DNA from: Bacillota bacterium
GTDB taxonomy: Bacteria; Bacillota; UBA4882; UBA8346
Length of the DNA stretch: 64,000 nucleotides
NCBI GenBank assembly: GCA_023402395.1
Contig: JAEYGI010000042.1
Coordinates: 130,237 to 194,236, forward strand
Reading direction: 5' to 3'
This document shows positions 42,059 to 50,470 of the stretch, one piece after another; position 1 is the first letter of the stretch, and the number at the start of each line of letters is the position of its first letter. The position numbers and the translations under genes were made by a program. The notes below the pieces were generated by a model that saw nothing but the letters and a program-made list of their open reading frames with translations, was not told where the DNA came from and did not search any database.

Positions 42059-43614
42059 CCGCCAAATGCATCATGGTTCAGGGCACGGCGTCGTCCGTCG
42101 GCAAGAGCATCATTGTCGCCGGCCTTTGCCGGATTTTCCGGCAGGACGGCTACCGGGTGGCCCCTTTTAAATCGCAGAATATGGCGCTCAACTCATTCAT
42201 CACCGCCGACGGTTTCGAAATGGGCCGGGCCCAGGTGGTTCAGGCCGAGGCGGCCGGGATCAAACCCGACGTCCGGATGAATCCGATCCTGCTCAAGCCG
42301 ACCACCGACCGGAAAGCCCAGGTGATCGTCAACGGTAAAGTCTTAGCCAACATGTCAGCCGCGGAATATCACGACTACAAACCGCGCTTGGCCGGGATGG
42401 TCCGGCAGATCTATCAGGAACTGGCCGACGAGTACGAGGTGATCGTCATCGAGGGCGCCGGCAGCCCGGTCGAGATCAATCTGCGGGACCGGGACATCGT
42501 CAATATGGGCCTGGCCGAATTGGTCGACGCGCCGGTGCTTCTGGCGGGCGATATCGACAAGGGCGGGGTCTTCGCCGCCCTGGCCGGCACCATGCTGTTG
42601 CTGAAAGAGGAGGAACGGCAGCGGGTTAAAGGAGTGATCATCAACAAATTCCGGGGTGACCCGGAGATTCTCAAACCTGGAATCGTCATGATTGAAGAGA
42701 TCATCAAACGGCCGGTGCTGGGGGTCATTCCCTATCTGAAGCTGGGGATCGACGACGAAGACAGCGTGACGGAACGGCTAGAACCCCTCCGCGCCGGCTC
42801 CAGCGGCGCCGCGATTAGGGTCGCTGTCGTCAAGCTGCCCCATATTTCAAACTTTACCGACTTTAATCCCCTGGAGCGGGTCCCCGGAGTCGGACTGGGC
42901 TACGTGGGCGATCCCGCCGCGCTGAAACGGCTCGGCCGGCCGGACTTGATTGTGCTGCCGGGGACCAAAAACACCATCGACGATCTGCGCTACATCCGGG
43001 AATGCGGCCTGGAAGCGGAGATCCTTCGGCTGCGGGCCGAGGGGGTTCCGGTTTTCGGGATCTGCGGCGGTTATCAGATGTTGGGGCGGGAGATCCGCGA
43101 CAGCGACGGAATGGAGAGTTCGCTGCCGCGAATCGACGGGATGGGGTTGTTGCCGATCGACACGGTTTTGGCCAAGGAGAAGCGGACCCGGCAGGTCGAG
43201 GCGGTGGTCGCCGGAGCGGCCAGCCTTCTGGAAGGGCTCACCGGGGAAACGGTACACGGCTATGAGATTCACCTGGGGGTTTCGGTTCCGGAGCCAGGGA
43301 CCGATTGCAAGCCGTTTGCCGCGATTCGGGGCGGGGAGCCCCGCCTCCAGGGTGCGCCGGACGGAACGGTCAGTCCGGCGGGCGACGTCATCGGCACTTA
43401 TCTGCACGGCATCTTTGACAACACGGCGTTCGCCTACGGGCTCATCAACAATTTGCGGAGACGAAAGGGCCTGAGGGCGTTGGACCTCCCTTCCGGCGCT
43501 GAGCGCGAGTTTAAGCAGGCTGAATATGACCGGCTGGCCCGGGTGCTGCGGGAGAGCCTGGATTTGGGGAAGATTCGTGAGATTTTGGAACGCCGGGGAA
43601 GCGCCGGTCCATGA
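42055..43614 (+). CDS. cbiP: Cobyric acid synthase
   Basis: A 519-residue glutamine amidotransferase that amidates the b, d, e and g side chains. The start MTAKCIMVQGTASSVGKSII has the dethiobiotin-synthase-like P-loop; the glutaminase domain has FGICGGYQMLGREI (Cys) and IGTYLHGIFDN (His). The ATG at 42055 overlaps the cbiA stop; the frame is open further upstream, but that part is inside cbiA. Confidence 0.96.
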   Translation: MTAKCIMVQGTASSVGKSIIVAGLCRIFRQDGYRVAPFKSQNMALNSFITADGFEMGRAQVVQAEAAGIKPDVRMNPILLKPTTDRKAQVIVNGKVLANMSAAEYHDYKPRLAGMVRQIYQELADEYEVIVIEGAGSPVEINLRDRDIVNMGLAELVDAPVLLAGDIDKGGVFAALAGTMLLLKEEERQRVKGVIINKFRGDPEILKPGIVMIEEIIKRPVLGVIPYLKLGIDDEDSVTERLEPLRAGSSGAAIRVAVVKLPHISNFTDFNPLERVPGVGLGYVGDPAALKRLGRPDLIVLPGTKNTIDDLRYIRECGLEAEILRLRAEGVPVFGICGGYQMLGREIRDSDGMESSLPRIDGMGLLPIDTVLAKEKRTRQVEAVVAGAASLLEGLTGETVHGYEIHLGVSVPEPGTDCKPFAAIRGGEPRLQGAPDGTVSPAGDVIGTYLHGIFDNTAFAYGLINNLRRRKGLRALDLPSGAEREFKQAEYDRLARVLRESLDLGKIREILERRGSAGP

Positions 43615-43644
43615 TGACGGCGGGTGAAGGGAGGGGTGATCCCG

Positions 43645-44172
43645 ATGCCGGGATTGGTTCATATTTATACGGGCGACGGCAAAGGAAAGACGACGGCAGC
43701 GGTCGGGCTCGGCCTCCGGGCCTGGGGCCGGGGCCTGAGGGTGCTGATGATCCAGTTTTTGAAGGGCCGGGACAGCGGCGAAGTATTGGCCATCGAACGG
43801 CTGACGCCCGGGTTTGAGGTTTACCGGAACAAAACGGCCGTCCAATTTATCCGGCGGATGAATCCCGAGGAACTGGAAGCGTGCCGGGGCGAGGTTCGCG
43901 CCGGCTTGCAATATGCCAGGGCCGCTTCGCAAAGCGAACATTGGGATGTCTTAATTCTGGACGAGATGATGGCCGCGATCGCGGCCGGTTTTGTTTCCGC
44001 CGGAGAAGTGGCGGAGCTCATCCAAAACAAGGCGGCGGGACTGGAGTTGGTTCTCACCGGCCGGAACGCCCCGGAGGAGCTGCTCCGGCGGGCCGACTAT
44101 GTTTCGCGGATCGCGGCCGAAAAGCATCCGCTGGCGCAAGGAGTCCGGGCGCGCCGGGGCATTGAGTATTAA
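43645..44172 (+). CDS. cobO: Corrinoid adenosyltransferase (CobA/CobO/BtuR type)
   Basis: A 175-residue ATP:cob(I)alamin adenosyltransferase with the P-loop YTGDGKGKTTAAVGLGLRA near the N-terminus and VLILDEMMAAIAAGFV. It attaches the 5'-deoxyadenosyl group. GGGAGGGG precedes the ATG at 43645; a GTG at 43624 is less likely. It ends the cobalamin operon. Aminopropanol and lower-ligand genes (cbiB, cobU, cobS, cobT, cobC) and the uroporphyrinogen methyltransferase are not in the window. Confidence 0.94.
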   Translation: MPGLVHIYTGDGKGKTTAAVGLGLRAWGRGLRVLMIQFLKGRDSGEVLAIERLTPGFEVYRNKTAVQFIRRMNPEELEACRGEVRAGLQYARAASQSEHWDVLILDEMMAAIAAGFVSAGEVAELIQNKAAGLELVLTGRNAPEELLRRADYVSRIAAEKHPLAQGVRARRGIEY

Positions 44173-44282
44173 CCGCCCCCGTCCCGCGGATTGGTAAGAA
44201 CGGTGGATTTTTGAACAGCCGGGGAGATCCCGGCTCGCTTCATAAAGGTTCCCTTTGACCGCCGGACACTGAAAAAAGTGCT

Positions 44283-44619
44283 CCGGCATTAGCTGCCGTA
44301 AGTCCGGCGCTTGATGCCGCTGCCCCGGCATCAAGCGCCGCAGGTGCGGCAGTGAATGCCGTAAGTGCGGCAACGAGTGCCGGTTACCCCAGCGGTGAAT
44401 GCCGCTCATCCGGCATTGGCTGCCGCAGGTCCGGCATTCACTGCCGTTACTCCGGCATCAAGCGCCGCAGATGCGGCAATGAGTGCCGTAAGTGCGGCAA
44501 CCGATGCCGCGATTCCCGCAATCAATGCCGTTCATCCGGCATTGGACGCCGCAAGTATGGCATTCCATGCCGTAACTCCGGCAAGTGATGCCGCAAGTCC
44601 GGCAATCCCCGCCGATGTA
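44283..44619. repeat. Array 3: 16 tandem 21-bp units with CGGCA/TGCCG arms
   Basis: Units such as CCGGCATTCACTGCCGTTACT and GCGGCAATGAGTGCCGTAAGT repeat with a 21-base period (one unit, at 44388, is 22). CGGCA and TGCCG alternate, so each unit and each junction can fold as a small hairpin. Reading frames through it give 7-residue repeats but lack ribosome sites. It lies between the cobalamin operon and the next ABC operon. The flanks (44173-44282 and 44620-44927) show only a GCCGGGGAGATCCCGGC hairpin at 44217 and no gene. Confidence 0.9.
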
Positions 44620-44927
44620 TCCGAAGCCGCAGCAAGAGCTTTGACGGTTTCATCGGCTCCTCCCCCATCATTTCCGGATCAAAGCGATCCTCATGAAAAT
44701 ACCGCCTTCCCGAACCACTTCCTCTTTTAGAACAACTTCGTTTCCCACGGTTCCACCGCCGGAAGAACCATCGGATAACACCGTTAATTGAGCCAAAAAA
44801 GACTTGACCGGCAAATCATTATTAATGGAACTTTTACAATTTTTTAACGTTTAAATTACTACTTGTGCCATTTTCTGGGTAAAAAGGGATTGAAAGCGGG
44901 AAAATTTAAAAAGAAGGAGGAATGCCA

Positions 44928-45953
44928 GTGATTGAGATTGAGGATTTGACCAAGATTTATCCCAATCAAAAAGGGGTTAGAAACATCAGCTTCAGCGTGG
45001 CCCGGGGCGAGATCGCCGGTTTGCTGGGCCCGAACGGAGCCGGGAAAACTACGGCGATGCGGATGATCACCGGTTATCTGTATCCGACCCGCGGCACGGT
45101 AAGGGTCGGCGGCCGGGATCTATTCGAGGACCCGCTCGGCGTCAGGCGGCAGATCGGGTATCTGCCGGAAACCCCGCCGCTGTATCCCGAGATGTCGGTG
45201 ATCGGCTATTTGCGCTTCACCGCCTTGCTGAAGGGGGTCCCCAAAGCGGAGGTCAACCGGGAGACGGGCCGGGTCATGGATCTGACCGGACTGGGCGGAG
45301 TCCGGGAACAGTTGATCGGAAGCCTCTCCAAGGGCTACAAGCAACGGGTCGGACTGGCCCAGGCCCTGTTGAACTCGCCGCCGGTGCTGATTCTCGACGA
45401 ACCCACCGTCGGCCTGGATCCCAAGCAGATCATCGAAATCCGCAACCTGATCGCGGGCTTGGCCCAAGAGCACACCGTGATCCTGAGTTCGCACATTCTG
45501 CCGGAAGTCAACCTCATTTGCAACAAGATCGTGATCATCGCCCAGGGGCAATTGGTGGCCATCGATACCCCCGACGGGCTGACCCGGCAGTTATCCGGCG
45601 GCCAGCGGGTGGAGATTGAGGCCAAGGGGCCGTTGCCGGAGATCGAAACGCTACTCGGGTCGATCGGATCCATTGCGGCCTGGGCGCCGCTGGAGGCCGG
45701 GCCGGACCGGAAAAACGGGGACAAGCACCGGTTCCGGATTGAGAGCCAGACACCGGGCGACATTCGCGAGGCGCTGTTTTACGCTTTCGCGGCGGCCGGC
45801 ACACCGCTGCTGGAGATCCGCTCCGCCAGCCTGACACTGGAAGAGATCTTCCTACAACTTACAACGACGGAAGCGGCCGCGCCCGAAGACGGCGCCGCCG
45901 GGCCGGAAAGCCCGGCTGAGATCGGCTTGAAGGAGGCGGCCGGCGATGAATAA
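44928..45953 (+). CDS. ABC transporter ATPase (GldA-like)
   Basis: A 341-residue ATPase: Walker A GPNGAGKTT, signature LSKGYKQR, Walker B VLILDEPTVGLD and the H-loop in ILSSHILPE. A C-terminal extension follows the nucleotide domain. The GTG at 44928 has AAGGAGG seven bases upstream; the ATG at 44922 is only one base from it, so GTG is the better start. With the next three genes it forms a four-gene unit like the GldA/GldF/GldG-DUF4340 sets found in many non-gliding bacteria. The substrate is unknown. Confidence 0.9.
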   Translation: MIEIEDLTKIYPNQKGVRNISFSVARGEIAGLLGPNGAGKTTAMRMITGYLYPTRGTVRVGGRDLFEDPLGVRRQIGYLPETPPLYPEMSVIGYLRFTALLKGVPKAEVNRETGRVMDLTGLGGVREQLIGSLSKGYKQRVGLAQALLNSPPVLILDEPTVGLDPKQIIEIRNLIAGLAQEHTVILSSHILPEVNLICNKIVIIAQGQLVAIDTPDGLTRQLSGGQRVEIEAKGPLPEIETLLGSIGSIAAWAPLEAGPDRKNGDKHRFRIESQTPGDIREALFYAFAAAGTPLLEIRSASLTLEEIFLQLTTTEAAAPEDGAAGPESPAEIGLKEAAGDE

Positions 45954-46656
45954 AGTGATAATTGTCATGCAACGGGAATTGTCTTCCTACTTCCTGTCGC
46001 CGGTCGCTTATGTGATCATGGCGGTATTTGCCGCGATTTACGGCGTGTTTTTCACCGGATTGTTCGTAACCTATGGCGTGGCCAACCTGCAGTTCAGCAT
46101 GACCAATCTCTTATTCGCGCTAATTTTCATCATTCCGATCATGACCATGCGGACGTTGGCCGAGGAGCGCAAGAGCGGCGCCGAGGAACTGTTGATGACC
46201 GCGCCGGTCACCACTCAGGCGGTGGTTTTGGGCAAATATTGCGCCCTGCTCATCGCCTTGCTGGCCATGCTGGGCCTGCTTTTGATCCATTGGGGCATTG
46301 TCCTCGCCTTTACCGCGCCGGACGGGGGGCCGATTATCGCCAGCCTGATCGGACTGATGCTGGCGGGAGCCGCCTTTATCGCCATCGGCATGTTCACCTC
46401 CTCCCTCTCCGATAACCAGGTCATCTCCGGCTTGCTGGGCTTTGCGATCCTGTTGATCTACTGGCTGATCGGCTGGGTCGGCGGTTCCATCGGCGGGAAG
46501 ATCGGCGATCTGATCAGCGGGCTCTCGATGGTAAGCCATTACCAGGGCTTCAATAAAGGCGTTATTGACAGCGGAAGCATTGTATTCTACCTATCCCACG
46601 CGGCCGTGTTCCTGTTGTTGACGGTCCGGCAAGTGGAAGCCAGGAGGTGGCGGTGA
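45946..46656 (+). CDS. ABC-2 type permease (GldF-like)
   Basis: A 236-residue membrane protein with six hydrophobic segments. MQRELSSYFLSPVAYVIMAV, ERKSGAEELLMTAPVTTQAV and SHYQGFNKGVIDSGSIVFYL are typical of the ABC-2 permease branch that includes GldF and NosY. It overlaps the ATPase gene by eight bases and the next gene by one. Confidence 0.88.
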   Translation: MNKVIIVMQRELSSYFLSPVAYVIMAVFAAIYGVFFTGLFVTYGVANLQFSMTNLLFALIFIIPIMTMRTLAEERKSGAEELLMTAPVTTQAVVLGKYCALLIALLAMLGLLLIHWGIVLAFTAPDGGPIIASLIGLMLAGAAFIAIGMFTSSLSDNQVISGLLGFAILLIYWLIGWVGGSIGGKIGDLISGLSMVSHYQGFNKGVIDSGSIVFYLSHAAVFLLLTVRQVEARRWR

Positions 46657-48065
46657 TGAACCTTTTGGCGAACCTGAAGCCAGGACGGGGCACCGGCCGG
46701 CCGGACCGGCGCAAATTGCTCTTTACCTGCAACGGCTGGCTCATCGGATTGATTGCGATCCTGGCCGCGATCATCGTCAATGCGGCCGCGTTCCGCTGCA
46801 ACATTTCGGCCGACCTGACCCGGAATAAACTGTTCTCCCTGAGCGAGCCGACTCTGGTGGCCATCAAGGAACTGAACCGTCAGCCGAACGACGTCGCCGT
46901 ATACGGTTTTTTCTCCAGCCGGGACGGCAATCGGGAGCTGCTGGCCGACCTGTTGCAGGAATTCAAGAAGCGGACCGGCAAACTCAGCTACGAAATGATT
47001 GACCCTTATAAAAATCCGGCCAAAGCCAAGCAATTTCAGATTCAGGAATTAGGAACCCTGGTCTTCGTCATGGGAGCCAAGGAAATCAAAGTACTGGCGC
47101 GGGACATTTTTAGCCAAGATCAGAGCGGCGCCAATGTCTTCGCCGGGGAACAGGCGATCGGCCGGACCATCTATCAATTGCTGGATGCGGAGACCAAGAC
47201 GATCTATCTGCTGACCGGCCACGGCGAGAAACAAGCGGAGCGGGCCGCCGGCTATCTGGACGGCGCGGGCTACCGGACCCGGGAGCTGGATTTGATGAAG
47301 GAAGCCGCCATCCCCGAGGATTGCGCCATTCTGACGCTCAACGGGCCCGGGGCGGATTTGACCGATCCCGAGCTGAAGCTGATCGAGGATTATTTGGACC
47401 AGAACGGCCGGCTGCTGCTTTTTTTGGATTTTCCACCCCGGAGATCGGCCGTCCCGAACCTCGCCCGGCTGACCAACCAATGGGGCATTGACTTCGAGGA
47501 CGGCGTCGTCATTGAATTGGAACGCCGTACCGTCTTTGATTATGCCACGATTATTCCTTTCTACATGGATCACGGCATTACCCGGAAATTGTTCGAGGCC
47601 GGGCTCAACCTGATCTTTCCGGTGAACCGGGCGCTTTCTAAACTAAAAGGATACGCCGGAGACGCCCAGGTTGAGGAGATCCTGCAAAGCAGCAAAAACT
47701 CGTGGGTTGAAACCAGCCCCGGCGGCCAAGTGCAACGGGACGCCCGGGAGCGGGGCGGCCCCATCGCCTTGGGATACGCGGCCAGCCGGCCCCGGCGCGG
47801 GAAGATCATCGTTCTCGGCACCGCGTCGTTTTTCGCCAATGAATACATCGGCCAAGGCGGTAATCTCAATTTTCTCTACAACATGGTCCATTGGATCTCG
47901 GACCAGCAGGACCGGGTCGCGGTCGCCCCCAAAACGATGGATGTGGCCCGGGTGCCTTTAACGCCGGGCCAAGCGGGTCTGATCCGTTGGTTCACCCTGG
48001 CAATCCTGCCTGCCTTGATCCTGGCGCTGGGCGGCGCAATCTGGTTCAGGAGGCGGGCGCGATGA
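46656..48065 (+). CDS. GldG-like ABC auxiliary protein
   Basis: A 469-residue protein with a transmembrane helix near each end (about residues 25-45 and 440-462) and a large extracytoplasmic domain between. FRCNISADLTRNKLFSLSEP after the first helix and LLTGHGEKQAERAAG in the middle mark the GldG/DUF7088 family of ABC-associated proteins. AGGAGGTGG lies upstream. Function is unknown; it is always found beside a GldF-like permease. Confidence 0.85.
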   Translation: MNLLANLKPGRGTGRPDRRKLLFTCNGWLIGLIAILAAIIVNAAAFRCNISADLTRNKLFSLSEPTLVAIKELNRQPNDVAVYGFFSSRDGNRELLADLLQEFKKRTGKLSYEMIDPYKNPAKAKQFQIQELGTLVFVMGAKEIKVLARDIFSQDQSGANVFAGEQAIGRTIYQLLDAETKTIYLLTGHGEKQAERAAGYLDGAGYRTRELDLMKEAAIPEDCAILTLNGPGADLTDPELKLIEDYLDQNGRLLLFLDFPPRRSAVPNLARLTNQWGIDFEDGVVIELERRTVFDYATIIPFYMDHGITRKLFEAGLNLIFPVNRALSKLKGYAGDAQVEEILQSSKNSWVETSPGGQVQRDARERGGPIALGYAASRPRRGKIIVLGTASFFANEYIGQGGNLNFLYNMVHWISDQQDRVAVAPKTMDVARVPLTPGQAGLIRWFTLAILPALILALGGAIWFRRRAR

Positions 48066-49372
48066 AGCGGGGGCTACATCGAACTTTTGGTTTGGCCCTG
48101 GCCGCGCTGGCGCTGGCGGGGATCGGCTGGTGGCTGCTGGCCGATCCGGAGTCGGAGCGGCCGGTGCTGCCGGTTTCGGCCCCAGCCGTCACCGGTCTGG
48201 ATATCCGGCAAAACGATCCGGACAGCGGGGCTTCGACGGTGGTCTTGCGCGCCGATAGCATGGGGAGCTGGAATTTGACGGCTCCATTGAAGGATCGGGC
48301 CGACCCGGATACGGTCGCCAAGATGATCGGCGCCATCGCCGGGATCGAGGCGGAGCAAACCGTCGACGGCGTCACGGACTATCAGACCTACGGCTTGGAT
48401 CCGCCTCAATTGACCATTACGGTACATCAAAAGAACATCAAGCCCATAACGCTGCAAGTGGGGGCAGAAAGCCTGATTCCGGAAATGGTATATGCCCGGG
48501 TGGGCGACAAGCCGGAAGTGCTGGTCATCCCGGGCGGGTTTAAAATGAACTTTAGCGGAGAGGTAGGCTATCTCAGGGATAAACGGGTAGTCAACCTGAG
48601 CGGGGAGCAACTCCGGGAACTGACGTTCCGGATCAGCGGCGGCCCAACCTACCGAGCCGTTCAGGTAGGCGGAATCTGGCGCCTGGCCGAACCGTACCGG
48701 GAAGTTATCGCGCCGGAGCAGGCGTCCGCGTTTATCAACGGCCTCAATGGGTTGTACGCCCATGAATTTATCGACGATCCGGCCCGGAAATCAGAATACG
48801 GCCTGGATAAACCCGACTATCAGCTGCGGATGAAGCTGGCTGACGGACGGGAAATTGTACTGGCCGCCAAAAAGAAAGGGAACGATTATTACATGAGGGA
48901 CAGCCGGCGGCCGGCGATTATCCGGCAGATCAACCCGGAAGCGTTCAGTTTCCTAAATCCGGACGCGCCGGTCCGGATGGACCCGAAATTGGTGGCCTAC
49001 GGCAAGGACCAAGTCAAATCGATTGCGTTTCGTATGCCCGGACTGGCCGAGGCAACCTTGCGGGGCAAAGATTTGGAGGCGATCTGGAAAGTGGTGGAGC
49101 GGGTGGTTGTCTCCGGCGCATATTACGGCGGCCGCCCGGGCCAAGGGGCGACTGTGGCCGATGGTTTTAGCGGCCAGTGGATGGCCGGGCTGGAGATGGA
49201 GTTGAAGCAAAAAGACTCTCCAAAACTGACGATTTCGATGCATCGCCATCCGGATCGGCCTTCGGATTATCTGATTGCCGCCAGTGAACGGTCATACCTG
49301 CTCGAAGCCCATACCGGCGAGATCGACCGGCTGATTCAACTGGGCTGGAGTCTGGCAAAGAAGCGGGATTGA
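48062..49372 (+). CDS. DUF4340 ABC-associated protein
   Basis: A 436-residue protein with an N-terminal membrane anchor (about 8-26) and two repeats of the DUF4340 fold, seen in YQTYGLDPPQLTITVHQKN and KSEYGLDKPDYQLRMKLADG. DUF4340 proteins regularly close GldFG-type ABC operons. The ATG at 48062 overlaps the preceding stop by four bases. Its role is unknown. Confidence 0.87.
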   Translation: MKRGLHRTFGLALAALALAGIGWWLLADPESERPVLPVSAPAVTGLDIRQNDPDSGASTVVLRADSMGSWNLTAPLKDRADPDTVAKMIGAIAGIEAEQTVDGVTDYQTYGLDPPQLTITVHQKNIKPITLQVGAESLIPEMVYARVGDKPEVLVIPGGFKMNFSGEVGYLRDKRVVNLSGEQLRELTFRISGGPTYRAVQVGGIWRLAEPYREVIAPEQASAFINGLNGLYAHEFIDDPARKSEYGLDKPDYQLRMKLADGREIVLAAKKKGNDYYMRDSRRPAIIRQINPEAFSFLNPDAPVRMDPKLVAYGKDQVKSIAFRMPGLAEATLRGKDLEAIWKVVERVVVSGAYYGGRPGQGATVADGFSGQWMAGLEMELKQKDSPKLTISMHRHPDRPSDYLIAASERSYLLEAHTGEIDRLIQLGWSLAKKRD

Positions 49373-49413
49373 CGGAGGATGTGCTCCGGAGAAGACAGCC
49401 CGGGGGTAAATTT

Positions 49414-49545
49414 AGAAGCCATGGAATAAAGTCTACCGAAGCGACGTCGACCATGTGAAACTTTCTCAAAAATCAACTTTATTCCTTGCTTCTCTGAGCT
49501 TTTGTGTGCAACCCGGCCTGTGGCCGGTATTTATCACAACGCTTT
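49414..49545 (+). repeat. 130-bp double-hairpin element, copy R4
   Basis: Starts GAAGCCATGGAATAAAGT, continues CTTTATTCCTTGCTTCTC, then GTGTGCAACCCGGCC TGT GGCCGG and TTTATCACAACGCTTTTAGG. Its right end runs straight into the ribosome site of the next gene. Confidence 0.75.
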
Positions 49546-49560
49546 TAGGAGGAGATCAAA

Positions 49561-50277
49561 TTGTTAAAACGGGTTTTTGGCATATGGTTAACTGTTGCGC
49601 TATTGGGGGCGGCCGCGTGCGCTTTTCCGGTGGCGGCGTCCGCCAGTTTACTGCAAAACGGCGGCTTTGAAGCGGTCGATGCGGCCCGGGGGCCGCAGGG
49701 GTGGACGGCCGAATTTTGGCGCGAAGGTTCGGTCTTCGAGGCGACCAGCGAGAAGGCCCACAGCGGCCGGTATTCGCTGAAGATTAAATCGGTAACTCCC
49801 AATGACGCCCGGATGATTCAAACCGTGGCGGTGAAGCCGGACACATTGTACCGGTTGAGCGGCTGGGCTGCCACGGAAGAGGTGACCCCCGGGAGGATCG
49901 GCGCCAATCTTTCGGTGATCGTCGATGATTTTGTCCATAGCCAGCCGTTGAGCGGGACGGCGGTGATGACTCCGCTGGAGTTGAATTTCAAGACCTCCCC
50001 GAGGCAGACCGAGGCTAAAATCGCCGTGCGGCTGGGGAACTGGAGCGACGAGGTCACCGGAACCGCTTATTTTGACGATATTCAACTGGAAGAGCTGAAA
50101 ACGGAACCGGCCTCGTTCGTGACCATCGTTGAAAAAAGCGGCGCCAGCAACGCTTCGACCATCGGAGGTACGGCCACGCTTCTAATCTGGCTCAGCATCG
50201 CGGCTGGGGCCGGGGTCATCCTTTGGCTGTTGTTATTCAGGAAAAAAAGCGTTCCGAAGGCTGCCTCCGGAAAGTAA
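49561..50277 (+). CDS. Exported, membrane-anchored carbohydrate-binding-like protein
   Basis: A 238-residue protein with a signal peptide (1-28), one beta-sandwich domain (about 30-180) and a C-terminal transmembrane helix (about 203-224) followed by KKKS-type positive charge. LLQNGGFEAVDAARGPQGW, HSGRYSLKIKSVTPND and GTAYFDDIQLEEL are the marks of CBM4/9- or CBM_4_9-like modules that bind polysaccharide. It may sit at the cell surface. TTG start with AGGAGG upstream. Confidence 0.78.
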   Translation: MLKRVFGIWLTVALLGAAACAFPVAASASLLQNGGFEAVDAARGPQGWTAEFWREGSVFEATSEKAHSGRYSLKIKSVTPNDARMIQTVAVKPDTLYRLSGWAATEEVTPGRIGANLSVIVDDFVHSQPLSGTAVMTPLELNFKTSPRQTEAKIAVRLGNWSDEVTGTAYFDDIQLEELKTEPASFVTIVEKSGASNASTIGGTATLLIWLSIAAGAGVILWLLLFRKKSVPKAASGK

Positions 50278-50285
50278 TCGGGGTG

Positions 50286-50324
50286 CGAAAATGGTTGAAG
50301 AGAAGCCTCTTCAACCATTTTCGA
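50286..50324. terminator. Perfect hairpin between convergent genes
   Basis: Arms CGAAAATGGTTGAAGAG and CTCTTCAACCATTTTCG with a short AAGC loop. It is symmetrical and can serve both directions. Confidence 0.75.
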
Positions 50325-50470
50325 TTATGGGACAGATCTAAACCAGATAGTTTCAATACCGTCCGAGCATGAGGATGAAAAACGGCTAGCGGTGAATGAG
50401 GTCTCCCGCGCCAGCTGGATAAGAATTATGGCTTTCAGGGGTTGAACCCAGGCCGGCCCAAACAGCGGCT

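Noticed and set aside
44352..44730. Two overlapping repeat-bearing frames of 78 and 121 codons
   Set aside because: Both arise from the 21-bp array; neither has a ribosome site and the compositions are unlike real proteins here.
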